Numbered from the stretch's first letter, positions 1 to 10,136 are shown. The stretch is 64,000 nt of DNA from Thermoplasmata archaeon (GCA_022750055.1 JAKIWL010000003.1:119300-183299); one strand, 5' to 3'. Notes: generated from the sequence alone by a model not told the origin. Program-made: numbers and translations.

Positions 1-198
1 GGCCGAGGCCCTCTCCGCCCCTGACACAGTATAACATGCATGTCTGGGGGGCCCTTTAGGGTTGCTCTCGGCATCGGGACGCCGGTCGGGGGTCGGATTG
101 CCGAGATCGGCTAGGGCGTCGTCGCTTCGGGGGCCCCGGATCTCCCCGGCACCGCGGACCGGGATAGGATTATTCGGGACGGCAGCGTCACGGCTCCG

Positions 199-885
199 GT
201 GCGGCCGGGTCTCGTCGTCATCGGCGTGGCGTTCCTCGCCGTCGCCGCCGTGAGCGCTACCTCCCTCTTCCTCTGGCCCAACACACCCTCTACCCGGACC
301 GTCACGACCGAAGTGCCGTCGACGGCGTCCGGTCCCAACGAGACCCGGGAGGCCCTGCTCGTCGGGACCAATAGCACATCCGGCACGTTCACCCTGGATT
401 GGCAGTCGACCGGACCGTTCCGGGTCGTCCTTTACGATGTGCCGGGATGCGCCAGCGCCGCCAGCGCCTGTGCGCGCGGCTCGCCCTTGGCCTCCTGGCC
501 GGGAAACCTCTCGGGGCACTTTCGCGCGGACGGACCGCTCGCCTTTCCTTACCTGCTGGTCTGGACCGACCGAAGCGGCTCCGTCGGTTCCCTTCAGGCG
601 ACCGCGGAATCCGTCGCCGAAGTGACGACGCCGGCCCCGGTGTGGGCGACCCTCGCGACCGTCGGGGCGCTCGGCTCACTGGGTGCCGTCGGGGTCGTGG
701 CGTTCTTCCTCGGCGTGTTCCTCCGGTCCGGAGTCTACCGGCGGCCCGGCGCTGCGGACGCATCTCGCCGTCCGGCCGTGGAGCGGGAACGGATTCCGTC
801 GGATGGGCCTACTGGCCCCAAAACGGGTTTTCCTGCCGACGGAGCCGGACCACCTCGTCCAGGACCGCCTTCTCCCGGTCCGTGA
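199..885 (+). CDS. Hypothetical membrane-anchored protein (N-terminal and C-terminal TM segments, Pro-rich tail)
   Basis: ORF from GTG; hydrophobic N-terminus (LVVIGVAFLAVAAVSATSLFLW), C-terminal TM (ATLATVGALGSLGAVGVVAFFLGVFL); AT-rich TATA-like element about 30 nt upstream (ataggattattc). Confidence 0.6.
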   Translation: MRPGLVVIGVAFLAVAAVSATSLFLWPNTPSTRTVTTEVPSTASGPNETREALLVGTNSTSGTFTLDWQSTGPFRVVLYDVPGCASAASACARGSPLASWPGNLSGHFRADGPLAFPYLLVWTDRSGSVGSLQATAESVAEVTTPAPVWATLATVGALGSLGAVGVVAFFLGVFLRSGVYRRPGAADASRRPAVERERIPSDGPTGPKTGFPADGAGPPRPGPPSPGP

Positions 886-2572
886 GCGGGGCCGATTTGA
901 GCAGGCGAGCCGCTCCCTCCGGTAGCTCCACGTAGAGCTGGTCGCCTTCCCGAACGTTGCGACCCACGACCGCGCCCTCGATCGACGCCGCGAGCTCGTC
1001 CGATTCGCCCGCCTCGGTCACCGAGACCTGGTCCTTCTGCAGGGCCTTCAACAGGCCCACGCCGACGCCGTCCGGTCGCATGACCCGGACTCCCGGTCGC
1101 AGCGTCCCGGCCAACACCTTGATCCCGACGATCGCAGGGTGGGAGCTACGGAACACAAACCCTCGGAGCACTTCGAACTTGGCCGGGTGAACGAGTTGGA
1201 GCCGACGCTGGGCCTTCAGGGCGGTCGACTTCTCCTCTCGCCACGCCACGTACTCCTCGAGGACCCGATACATCACGTCCCCCCGGAACACGCGGACGGG
1301 GGATTCGGAACCCTCGGGGAGGGCGTCGGGAAGCACCGGGACGTTGAACGCAAGCACGGCTCGATGGGTGGGATCCTTGACCGCCCCCACCTTCAGGACC
1401 GTCGGTCGGCCCACGGGCCCGACACCGGCCTCGTGGATCGGGATCGACGCCTGACGGCATTCGAACGCAAGCGCCTCGAGCCCTCCGAGTGTATCGGCCG
1501 CCAGCGCGACGCCCGACTCGGCGAGGTCGGCGACGGGGTGGCTTTCTTGGGCGAGGTCCGCCTCGGCGCTCGTTCGCTCTGCGTCCGTCCGGACCACCTT
1601 GAGGAGCCCGCCGGGAAGGGCATCCTCGATCCCGGGAGCCGCGAGGTAGACCCCTGCGGCGGCCTCGACCCTCGGTACCGAGTCGAGGACGGTCCGTTTG
1701 CCTCCACGCCCCCGCACCACGGGGGCGGGCCGGTAGATCCCGCGGATCTTGGTCGAGAACGGCGCGCTGCGGCCCGTCACGACCAGTTCGTCCCCGACGG
1801 AGACCGCGCCGCGATAGACGATGACGCTGCCGACCGGACCGATCCCTCGCTGGTCGCTCCGTTCGAGGATCGTGCCTTCCCCGGCCTGGTCGACGAGCTC
1901 GAGCTCGGCCTGGAGGAATCGTTGGGAGAGCCCGACGAGAAGCGCGATCAGCTCCGCGATCCCGACCCCGCTGCGTGCGGAGACCGGGGCGATCCCGATG
2001 TTCCGCGTGAAGTCGCTCACCCGGTCGTAGCGTTCGACGGAAAACCCCATCCGGTCCATCTCTTCGGCGAAGGCATACAGTCGGGCATCGAGGGCGCGCT
2101 CGAACTCGGGTCCGCAGCGCTTGAGCTGCTGGGCGAGGGAGATCGGTCCCGCCGGCTTCTTCCAGCCGGCGATGAGGTCGATCTTCGTGAGGGCCACGGC
2201 GAACGGGGTCTTCTCGTGGCGGAGGATCTGGACCGATTCGCGGGTCTGCGGCATCGCGCCTTCTCGGACGTCGACCACGAGGATGGCAAGGTCCGCGAGC
2301 GCGCCTCCCCGGCGCCGCATCGTCTCGAACGAGCGATGTCCGGGCGTGTCGATGAACAACAGTCCGGGGACGGAGAACCGTTGGGTGTCGAGGATCCCTT
2401 CACAGAGCGCGAGGACGCTCTCCTTCGGCACCTCGATCGCGCCGATGTGCTGGGTGATCCCTCCTGCTTCCCTCTGGGCCCGGATCGACCCGGAGATCCG
2501 GTCGAGCAGGGTCGTCTTTCCGTGGTCCACATGGCCCAGCAGCGAGACGATGGGCTGGCGAAGGTCGGCCAC
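809..2572 (-). CDS. infB: Translation initiation factor aIF5B (IF-2 family GTPase)
   Basis: N-terminal VSLLGHVDHGKTTLLDRISGS (G1), DTPGHRSF (G3), TKIDLI (G4); archaeal IF5B-like C-terminal half. Confidence 0.96.
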   Translation of the reverse strand: MADLRQPIVSLLGHVDHGKTTLLDRISGSIRAQREAGGITQHIGAIEVPKESVLALCEGILDTQRFSVPGLLFIDTPGHRSFETMRRRGGALADLAILVVDVREGAMPQTRESVQILRHEKTPFAVALTKIDLIAGWKKPAGPISLAQQLKRCGPEFERALDARLYAFAEEMDRMGFSVERYDRVSDFTRNIGIAPVSARSGVGIAELIALLVGLSQRFLQAELELVDQAGEGTILERSDQRGIGPVGSVIVYRGAVSVGDELVVTGRSAPFSTKIRGIYRPAPVVRGRGGKRTVLDSVPRVEAAAGVYLAAPGIEDALPGGLLKVVRTDAERTSAEADLAQESHPVADLAESGVALAADTLGGLEALAFECRQASIPIHEAGVGPVGRPTVLKVGAVKDPTHRAVLAFNVPVLPDALPEGSESPVRVFRGDVMYRVLEEYVAWREEKSTALKAQRRLQLVHPAKFEVLRGFVFRSSHPAIVGIKVLAGTLRPGVRVMRPDGVGVGLLKALQKDQVSVTEAGESDELAASIEGAVVGRNVREGDQLYVELPEGAARLLKSAPLTDREKAVLDEVVRLRRQENPFWGQ

Positions 2573-2599
2573 GACATCGAAACGGCGTCGCGACGCTCT

Positions 2600-3910
2600 T
2601 TACCGTTTCGAATCGGGGGGTGCCGACGCCGCCCCGAACGCCGCGAGCGGGCCCGCGACGAGAGGGACGACCAGTTCGGCCGCCTCGAGTCCCCCGTGCG
2701 CGCCGTACAGGAAACGCTTGGGTTTTCCCATTCCGGGCAGCCGGTAACTGAGAGACCCCGGACTGGGCACGAGGGCGAGCAGGTCGCCGAGGCGCTCGTG
2801 GATCTCCGGATGGAAGGGTGGGGGCCCAAAAAGTCCCGCATCGACCGCATCGGTCATCGGGATCACTCGAGACCCGTCGGGCAGCGCGTCGAGCAGCGCG
2901 GCTCGGAGGGGTGCTATGCGTCCGGACCGGGCCGAGAAGAATCCGGCGCGGCGGTCCCCGGCGAGCGGCCGCGCGAGCTCCGCGGCGACCGCCGGGATCG
3001 CGTCCACCGCGATCCCCGCCGATGGCTCGGCGGGCACCTGGCCGTGGTCGCCGGTTAGGAGGAGCATCGTCCGTTGCGCGAGACCAGGGGGCAGGTGGTC
3101 CGCCACGTACTCGATGAGCTGGGCCGTTCGTTCGATCTCGAGGTCGATCAGTCCCGGATGGGGTCCCTTGAGGTGCTGGATCGTATCGAGCTCGTCCCAG
3201 TAGACGCTGACAAAGCGCGGGGGGTGGCGCTCCAGGAGCTGGAGGAGTTCGTGGGCGAGGTCGGTGGCGGTCGCATATCCGACGAAGCGGGCGCCGTCGT
3301 ACAGAAGTCGCGAGAATCCCGTCCCCTGGAAGCGATCTCGTGTCAGGGCGGCCGAATCGACGCCACGGCGGAACAGGGTCGGCGCTCCGGAGAGGTGACC
3401 GGGTTCCCAGTCCGGCCCGACGAGGAGGTCCCTTTCCTCCATCCCCGTCGGGCTGAACTTCAGCATGTCCGCCACCATACCGAACCGGGGGAGGTACTGG
3501 CGGTATCCGAGCAGACCGTGCCGGCCTGGCGGCGTCGCGGTGGACAGGCTCAGCAGCGCGGCGGTCGTGGTGGACGGAAAGACCGAGGTGATTGGATGGG
3601 CGGATCGGCGCCAGAGGGCGCCCCGACCCGCCGGGCGATGCCCCGTCCAGCGGTCGAAATCGTACCATCCGAGGCCATCGATGACGAACTGGACGATCGT
3701 ACCCTCGAATCGGCCGCGGATGAACGGGTCGATGCTCGGGTCGAGGGGCGGGACGACGGGTGGATCCTCCCCCGCACCGCCTCCTCCGGCCGCCAGGATG
3801 GTCGCGGCCAGGTTGGGAAGGGACCGGCCCTCGTACGAAGGGATCGGCACCCCGAGCGGGCCGCGAGGTTCGCTCAGCCGCGCGGCGTCGTCAGTGAGGT
3901 CGGGGGTCAT
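2600..3910 (-). CDS. Alkaline phosphatase superfamily / type I phosphodiesterase-nucleotide pyrophosphatase-like protein
   Basis: VQFVIDGLGWYD, ITSVFPSTTTAALLSL, LLLTGDHGQVP motifs typical of the AP superfamily. Confidence 0.75.
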   Translation of the reverse strand: MTPDLTDDAARLSEPRGPLGVPIPSYEGRSLPNLAATILAAGGGGAGEDPPVVPPLDPSIDPFIRGRFEGTIVQFVIDGLGWYDFDRWTGHRPAGRGALWRRSAHPITSVFPSTTTAALLSLSTATPPGRHGLLGYRQYLPRFGMVADMLKFSPTGMEERDLLVGPDWEPGHLSGAPTLFRRGVDSAALTRDRFQGTGFSRLLYDGARFVGYATATDLAHELLQLLERHPPRFVSVYWDELDTIQHLKGPHPGLIDLEIERTAQLIEYVADHLPPGLAQRTMLLLTGDHGQVPAEPSAGIAVDAIPAVAAELARPLAGDRRAGFFSARSGRIAPLRAALLDALPDGSRVIPMTDAVDAGLFGPPPFHPEIHERLGDLLALVPSPGSLSYRLPGMGKPKRFLYGAHGGLEAAELVVPLVAGPLAAFGAASAPPDSKR

Positions 3911-3932
3911 GGGATCCTGCCGAGCAGTTCTC

Positions 3933-4292
3933 TCACGGGCTCAGTCCGATCCAGACGCTCGTGGCGAGAACGGCGAGAACGAAGGCCGTGATCAAGGAGA
4001 AGGAATACTCGCGACGGTGGGTGAAGTGCGCGAACGAGACCAGCACCCTCCCGATCGGGGTGAAAACGAGGACAAGGACCCCGAGCAGGATGAAGGCCTG
4101 GCCGTTCCCCACAACGATCCTGCCCGGAAGGGAGGCGACCGAGATCCGAGAGGGGGGGGCCAGGATGTCCGCGGTGCCCCCGACCAACGCGAGGCCGATC
4201 CCGACCAGGAGCAACGCCGCGGCGATGATGATCCCGATGCGCAGGGTCTCCTGTACCTCCTCCGAGAGCGTGGCATCCTCGCTAGCGATCAT
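3933..4292 (-). CDS. DUF1634-like small membrane protein
   Basis: 119-aa ORF from ATG at 4292 with three TM segments; overlaps the TauE/SafE gene by 4 nt, the common DUF1634-TauE pairing. Confidence 0.75.
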   Translation of the reverse strand: MIASEDATLSEEVQETLRIGIIIAAALLLVGIGLALVGGTADILAPPSRISVASLPGRIVVGNGQAFILLGVLVLVFTPIGRVLVSFAHFTHRREYSFSLITAFVLAVLATSVWIGLSP

Positions 4293-5170
4293 GCCAGCAC
4301 CCCCGTTCCGCGCAACAGGAGGAGGAGCGCCGCGAGGACGAGGATGCCGACGAACACGAACCGGAGCCGTTGCCTCGTCCAGGTGCTGCCCCAATGGGTC
4401 GATAGGTAGCTCCCGAGGAGGACGGCGACCGCCACGGGCGCGACCAACGTCAGGGCCACATCCCCGGCGAAGAGATAGACGAGCGCTCCGGCCGAGGCCG
4501 TGACCCCGATCATCAGCGTCGAGGTGGCGCTCGCGACCCGCAGCGGAACGTTCATGAAGGCGTTCATGGCCGGGACCTTGAAGATCCCGCCTCCCACGCC
4601 CAACAGGCCCGAGGCGAGTCCGGCCAGCGAGGCGAATCCGAGCCCGTACGTGGTTCCACGGACGCGGTACACCTCCCGTTCTCCGCTCGAAGGGTCCACA
4701 TACTCCCCGCCTAGACGTAACCGATCGGCGAGCGGGTCCGGCGACCGGGTCTTGGTCCCAGACCGAGTTCGGCCCATCGACATCAGTACAGCGGCGAGCA
4801 GGATCACCGGGATCAGGGCGAGGATCAGTAGGTTGCCATGCCCCGAGAGCAGCGTGACCGAGATCAGCGCTCCGACGAGGCCCCCCACGACGGTGGCGGT
4901 CTCGAGGAACATCCCGAGTCTCAGGTTCACAAACCCCTCGCCCATTCTCGCTGCCGTGGCCCCCGTGGTCGTGGCGACCACGCTCACGAGGCTCGCTGCG
5001 ATGGCCACGTGAACGTCCAGTCCGAAGAGGAGGATGAGGGCGGGCACGAGGAAGAGGCCGCCGCCCACCCCCATCAGCGCGCCGATTGCCCCCGCGGCGA
5101 ACGAGACGATGAGCAGCAACGCGAGGTCGAAGAGCGGGGACGACCCGCCGATCGCGTCGAATGAGACCAC
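4289..5170 (-). CDS. Sulfite exporter TauE/SafE family (DUF81) membrane protein
   Basis: Duplicated GALMGVGGGLFLVPAL / GLLGVGGGIFKVPAM motifs. Confidence 0.92.
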   Translation of the reverse strand: MVSFDAIGGSSPLFDLALLLIVSFAAGAIGALMGVGGGLFLVPALILLFGLDVHVAIAASLVSVVATTTGATAARMGEGFVNLRLGMFLETATVVGGLVGALISVTLLSGHGNLLILALIPVILLAAVLMSMGRTRSGTKTRSPDPLADRLRLGGEYVDPSSGEREVYRVRGTTYGLGFASLAGLASGLLGVGGGIFKVPAMNAFMNVPLRVASATSTLMIGVTASAGALVYLFAGDVALTLVAPVAVAVLLGSYLSTHWGSTWTRQRLRFVFVGILVLAALLLLLRGTGVLA

Positions 5171-5199
5171 CCGAGCCCCGCCGCGTCACGCGGAGCGCG

Positions 5200-6330
5200 T
5201 TACTTAACGGTGGGGGGATTGACCGGGCCGAACTGGTCGAGCCGGACTTGCCGGTCGATGGCTTCGGAGAGTTTTTCCACGCCGACCGAGAGCGTCCGGA
5301 CACGGCGCCGGCGCGCTCTTCGCTCGGACTTCCACAATTCCCGGAACAACCGTTGGGCCTCGCCTCGCAAGGCTTCGGGGCCTTCCTGCACGCTCGGCAT
5401 CGTTCGGCTCCGCTGCGTCCGTTCGAAGTCCTGCCAACGCACGGCAACGGTCGCGGTGCGGTAGCGAAGGCGTTCCTGGGCGAGCGCGCCGGAAAGGTCC
5501 GCGGCGAGCTGGCCGATCGCGGCCTCGAGTTCCGGGAGGTTGTCGGTGTCCCGGTCGAACGTGTGGTCGGAGGAACGCGACCTTGGGGATCCCTCGGGCT
5601 CCCCGGCCTCGGCCGGCGATTCCCCCCGAGACAATCGGTAGAGCTCTTCTCCGAATCGTCCGAGCTTGTGCCGAACGGCCGGAGGAAGCGAACGGATCTC
5701 CCCGATCCGCACCACACCGACACCGGCCAGGAGCTCCTCGGTCTTCGGGCCGACTCCGGGTATGGCCCGCACCGAGAGGGGCGCGAGGAAATCGGCCGTC
5801 GCCTCCGGGGCGACCACCCGGACCCCGCCGGGCTTGGCCTCATCGGTCGCGATCTTGGCGACGATCCGGGAGCCGGCTACCCCGATCGAACAGGGAAGCC
5901 GCAGCGTCCCCTGGAGCTCGGCCTGCACCCGTTCGGCCCGAGCGCGGGCGGCGGCGACGTCCGGTAGGTCCTCGGTCATGGCCGCTTCGTCGATGCTCAA
6001 TGCGGTGACGTGTTCGAATCGCTCCGCTAGGAAAGCGCGGACCTCCCTCGCCACGCGGCCGTACTTATCGAAGTCCGGAGCGACCCAGATCGCCTCCGGG
6101 CACAACTGGCCGGCCCGAGCCACAGGCATCGCGCTGTGGACCCCGTTCGCGCGGGCTTCGTAGCTCGCCGACAGGACCACGCCTCGGCTCGGGCCATTCT
6201 TCGGGTCCGGCCCCACGATCACGGGCCGGCCCTCGAGTTCCGGGCGCTCCCGACGTTCACACGACACGTAGTACGCGTCGAGGTCCACGTAGAACACCCA
6301 GCGCACTTCGGTCCCCTCCCAGGGCGGCAT
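5200..6330 (-). CDS. dinB: DNA polymerase IV (Y-family)
   Basis: VFYVDLDAYYVSCERR, SIDEAAM, CSIGVAGSRIVAKIATDEAKPGG, AIPGVGPKTEELL; start chosen at MPPWEGTEVRW to avoid overlap with the upstream gene. Confidence 0.94.
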   Translation of the reverse strand: MPPWEGTEVRWVFYVDLDAYYVSCERRERPELEGRPVIVGPDPKNGPSRGVVLSASYEARANGVHSAMPVARAGQLCPEAIWVAPDFDKYGRVAREVRAFLAERFEHVTALSIDEAAMTEDLPDVAAARARAERVQAELQGTLRLPCSIGVAGSRIVAKIATDEAKPGGVRVVAPEATADFLAPLSVRAIPGVGPKTEELLAGVGVVRIGEIRSLPPAVRHKLGRFGEELYRLSRGESPAEAGEPEGSPRSRSSDHTFDRDTDNLPELEAAIGQLAADLSGALAQERLRYRTATVAVRWQDFERTQRSRTMPSVQEGPEALRGEAQRLFRELWKSERRARRRRVRTLSVGVEKLSEAIDRQVRLDQFGPVNPPTVK

Positions 6331-6398
6331 CGAGTCCGGCGACTTGGGTGTTACTGTCCTCCGATCCGAGTCGGCGGTTGCGGGGACCGCGGGAGGCG

Positions 6399-7118
6399 CT
6401 ACGTGCTCCCGAAGTCGACCGCCTTGGCATCGACGGAGATGCCGCCGTTCCCGATCCAATACGGTTGGACGGTCCGGGCGTGGGCGGTCCGACGCATCTT
6501 CAGGATCCGGAGGGAGAGCCCCACCCGATGCCCATCCTCCGCCGTACTGTATCCGAGCAAGAGGACACCGTCCGCCACGTACTCGGACAGCCCATCGCGG
6601 GTCACCGCCGGATGGGTCGGGTCGGCTTCGGCGGTCAGGAGGGTCGTCGCGCCGGCGGCCCGACAGGCGCCAGCGAGTCCGAACAGGACCTGGCGCCTCG
6701 ACGGCTCGTCATCGCTCAACATGTTGAGCAGCGAGACCGAATCCACCACGATGCGTTTCGCTCCCAACTGGCTGAGCTCTTTACCGAAGGATCCCTGGAT
6801 CCGCTGGAGGCTCTGCTTGGTCTCCTTCGGGTCGAGACGCAGGATCTTGAGCGAGCCGGCCTTGAGGGCTTCGTCGACGGGCCAGCCGAACTGGCGAGCG
6901 CTCTCGGTGAGTTGAGGGGCGTCCTCCTCGAGGGAGAGGAACAGACCGGGTTCGCCCTTCGAGAACCCCGCGGCCAGGAACTGAAGGCCGAGACAGGTCT
7001 TCCCGGTTCCGGGCAGTCCCGTCACGAGGACGACGTGTCCGGCGGGAAAGCCTCCGCCGAGCATCTCGTCGAGGCCCTTCACCCCGGTGAGCACCCGGAC
7101 CGTACTAGATTCGCTCAT
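6399..7118 (-). CDS. KaiC/RAD55-like RecA-superfamily ATPase (intact Walker A)
   Basis: GVKGLDEMLGGGFPAGHVVLVTGLPGTGKTCLGLQFL; Walker B-like RIVVDSVSLL. Confidence 0.9.
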   Translation of the reverse strand: MSESSTVRVLTGVKGLDEMLGGGFPAGHVVLVTGLPGTGKTCLGLQFLAAGFSKGEPGLFLSLEEDAPQLTESARQFGWPVDEALKAGSLKILRLDPKETKQSLQRIQGSFGKELSQLGAKRIVVDSVSLLNMLSDDEPSRRQVLFGLAGACRAAGATTLLTAEADPTHPAVTRDGLSEYVADGVLLLGYSTAEDGHRVGLSLRILKMRRTAHARTVQPYWIGNGGISVDAKAVDFGST

Positions 7119-8016
7119 ACTGCGTGGTCACCAACCCGTTCAGTGCGCTCACCCGGATCACGAAACGGCCCTGCATCTCCGCGGGGATCCTCGAGAGCAC
7201 GGACATGAACTTCTCGATGAGCATGCTGCGGTTACGGTGCGAACTGAACGGTCCGGCCGTCCACGTGAAGGAGAGTACCCCATCGACGGAATCGTAGAGC
7301 GCCTTCTCCACGGAATCCGGCGCGACCCCGCGGGAGAGGATCAGATAAACGATGCCCCCCCACCACTTCGCCCGACGCCGGAGTCCCTTGACCAGGGTCA
7401 GGAGCGATTCGACCTCGATCCCCTTTCGGACGACGAGGTCCGTGAGCGAATCGATCAAGATCACGTTCGAGGCACCGTCCGCCTCGACCGCGTCGGCGAT
7501 GGCCGCGAGCGGGTCCGAACTCCGGGCCGCGGGAGCCGCAGCGAGCAGCGCGCTCCCGGAAGACGTCCACCCGGAGGGCACGACGGAGTCAGAAAAGTAT
7601 GCTTGAGAGATGTCGTGGAACCGCAGGTGTCGCTCGAGTACATCATGGTAGGCCGGCTCGAAGGTACCGGCGACCTCCCGTAGTACCTGCTCGCGGGACC
7701 GGGTCGCGCTGACATAGACGATCCCGTTCGGGTACACGAACGGTCCCGGGGCGTTCCCGAGGAAGAGGGCGTGGGTCCGGGGTTCGTCGTGATGGAGCAT
7801 GATGTGCACGGCGGAGGTAAGTGCGAATTCCTGGTGCCCCGCCCCCGCCTCCCCGATCAAGAGGACGACCGATCCCGCCGGTATTCCGCCTGTCAAGTAG
7901 TCGAAATCGGCTACCCCGGTTGGAACGCGATCCCCGGTCCCTTGGGCGGGGCTGAACGGTCGGGACGGGACCGTGTCGAGAGGTGCGCTCCAGGGCTGGG
8001 GAGAGTCCGTAGCCAT
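7105..8016 (-). CDS. KaiC/RAD55-like protein with degenerate Walker A
   Basis: GVADFDYLTGGIPAGSVVLLIGEAGAGHQEF (GxxGxGHQ instead of GxxGxGK[ST]); Walker B-like NVILIDSLTDL; start chosen at internal ATG 8016. Confidence 0.8.
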   Translation of the reverse strand: MATDSPQPWSAPLDTVPSRPFSPAQGTGDRVPTGVADFDYLTGGIPAGSVVLLIGEAGAGHQEFALTSAVHIMLHHDEPRTHALFLGNAPGPFVYPNGIVYVSATRSREQVLREVAGTFEPAYHDVLERHLRFHDISQAYFSDSVVPSGWTSSGSALLAAAPAARSSDPLAAIADAVEADGASNVILIDSLTDLVVRKGIEVESLLTLVKGLRRRAKWWGGIVYLILSRGVAPDSVEKALYDSVDGVLSFTWTAGPFSSHRNRSMLIEKFMSVLSRIPAEMQGRFVIRVSALNGLVTTQYERI

Positions 8017-8053
8017 GCCGGGTTTCCTAGCGTGGGATGCCCTGAACCCACTA

Positions 8054-9409
8054 TTAGAAGGGTCGGTTCGAGCCGTCACCCGCGGGCATGGCCCCGGCCT
8101 TCAGGAACTCCCGAAGGAGGACGGTCGCATAACTTCCCTTAGGGAGGGAGAACCCAACCCAGATCCCCAACTTGTGTCCGTCCGGGTGTTCGGCTGCCTC
8201 TTCCCCGCGGAACGATATCGGTGGAAGTGACACGAGCGCGGGTCGCCACGAACCGGCGCTCGCTAGCTCCGGCGTTTTGGGCAACTGGAAATCGCGCGGC
8301 GCGACGCCCTCTGCGGTTAGGATGCCTTCGAGGAGGCGGCCGACCGGCCCCGTCTCAGAGACGGTCTCGTAGCCCACCAGGGGTCCCGCCACGACCGCGC
8401 GACCCCGCGCCACCATATCGCGACACTCGGGGCGATTGTCGGCGGAGACCGGGATCGGGTCAAGGGTGCGCACCGTCCCATCCGGTCCTCGACGCAGCAG
8501 TCGGTCCCCCGCCTCGGGGGTATCGAGTGGTATTCCCGCCGCCCACCGCTCGCTGAGCCAGCGGTTGAACAGGAGGGCCTGGTAGGCGTGAACGAACAGT
8601 TTCCGGAGCTCTCGGGACAGCGATCCGAGCGCGCGCTCGGGAGAGTGCCCACGGGTCAGGTGGTCGAGCAGTCGCTTCTCGAACTGGAACGAAGGCGGAA
8701 AATCGCGCTGAGCGCGGGCCGCGTCGTGATCGAGGGCGTATTGCCTCCTCGCCGCCGCACCCAGGGTATCGGCGTCGCCGGTGAGGTAGGTCAGGTAGGT
8801 CTCCACGGCCGCCGCGGGATCTCCGCGAACCAGGTCGCGGCCGACGAGGTGCGTCACGGGTCGTACCTCGCCAAAGCGCTGGAGGCCGAAGAAGTTGGCA
8901 AACCCTCCGATCGCCCTCAGTTCGTCGCGGCAACGTTCGAAACGGCCCACGACAGGTTCGGGCGGTTCGCCCAGATCCGATATCCGGACCGCGAAGGTGT
9001 TACCGTAGTGGTGGCCCAGGACGACCCCATCCCGCGCTCGGTACGATTCGAGGACGGTCACATCCGGAAGTCCGAGCTCCCGATCCGGCGGTTGTCCCCG
9101 ATAGGAGAACAGCCGTTCGGAGACCGCGCGTCGGTCCTTCGTTCCCGCCCAGGAGATCGCGTGGGGGGCCAAACCGAGTCGCGAGGCGATCCTCTGCGCG
9201 AGTTCGTGCTGCTCCCAATCCCGCGAGCGGACCCGCAGAACGGCGTACTGACCGCGCGGGTCCGGAAGTGGATACGACGAGATCTCCTGCACCTCGAAAT
9301 CCTCGGCCGTGGCCTTGATCCGACCCGGAACGGGCGGGGAGTTCGTCGCGTAGAACCCGAGACCGACGTCCCGTTCCCCGGAGGGCGGATTCCATCGCGG
9401 AGGTTCCAC
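8054..9409 (-). CDS. truD: tRNA pseudouridine(13) synthase TruD
   Basis: AISWAGTKDRRAVSERLFSYRG, NFFGLQRFG motifs. Confidence 0.94.
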   Translation of the reverse strand: MEPPRWNPPSGERDVGLGFYATNSPPVPGRIKATAEDFEVQEISSYPLPDPRGQYAVLRVRSRDWEQHELAQRIASRLGLAPHAISWAGTKDRRAVSERLFSYRGQPPDRELGLPDVTVLESYRARDGVVLGHHYGNTFAVRISDLGEPPEPVVGRFERCRDELRAIGGFANFFGLQRFGEVRPVTHLVGRDLVRGDPAAAVETYLTYLTGDADTLGAAARRQYALDHDAARAQRDFPPSFQFEKRLLDHLTRGHSPERALGSLSRELRKLFVHAYQALLFNRWLSERWAAGIPLDTPEAGDRLLRRGPDGTVRTLDPIPVSADNRPECRDMVARGRAVVAGPLVGYETVSETGPVGRLLEGILTAEGVAPRDFQLPKTPELASAGSWRPALVSLPPISFRGEEAAEHPDGHKLGIWVGFSLPKGSYATVLLREFLKAGAMPAGDGSNRPF

Positions 9410-9468
9410 GAGTCAGCGGAACGGCGGGTCCGCTAAACCTATTCGATAGGCCCACCTCTCCCCGCCCG

Positions 9469-9945
9469 ATGATCCGGGCGGTCGCGAGGGTGCTCAAGAA
9501 CATCATCGAGATCGAGGTCGGACCGGAGACCTGGCTTGCGCGCCCGGTCCCTTCGATGAGCGCCCCGATCGCCCGTCAGCTCTCCTCGCTCTTCTCGACG
9601 GTCTACGAAACGTTCCGCCCGGCAGACTCCGGAGCGATCCATTCGACCGTATCCTACCACGCCAAGAAGGACGAGATCATGGTCCAAATGGGCGAGACCA
9701 AATGGCGGACCCGCTCGTCCGCCTTCGGACCCCTGATCTTCGACTACGCCGGCCTCACCTACGAGATCCACGAGAAGCTCACGGGAAAGTTCGCGATCTT
9801 CCAGGACCAGCAAATGGTCGCCTCGGGGCAGCTCGGTTTTCGCTCGTGCTCGATGGCCGACTACTCTCCCGATCTGGAGCCCTTCTTGGCGAACCTCGCC
9901 CTCGGATACTTGATCCGGACGCTCTTCTGGGAGATGTTCCGGTAG
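9469..9945 (+). CDS. Hypothetical cytosolic protein (158 aa)
   Basis: ORF with typical composition; starts at ATG shortly after an AT-rich element; no family recognised. Confidence 0.65.
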   Translation: MIRAVARVLKNIIEIEVGPETWLARPVPSMSAPIARQLSSLFSTVYETFRPADSGAIHSTVSYHAKKDEIMVQMGETKWRTRSSAFGPLIFDYAGLTYEIHEKLTGKFAIFQDQQMVASGQLGFRSCSMADYSPDLEPFLANLALGYLIRTLFWEMFR

Positions 9946-10136
9946 CCCGGGTCGGGGCGGGCGGACCGTGCAACGGGGGCTCGCGTTCCGAGAACTCGGG
10001 CTGGACAGCCGGACGAATGCGGGACGGGTTCCCAACCGGTGCCCCGGAGGACCGGGGGATACGGGTCTCGTACCAAACCGCGTTTTCCGTCGAGATTTCG
10101 ACGACTCTATGAACCCGAGGGTGGCTCGCTTTTCTC

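Noticed and set aside
1139-3058. Long plus-strand ORF (639 aa) opposite infB
   Set aside because: Antisense of a clearly conserved gene; long spurious ORFs are expected in high-GC DNA
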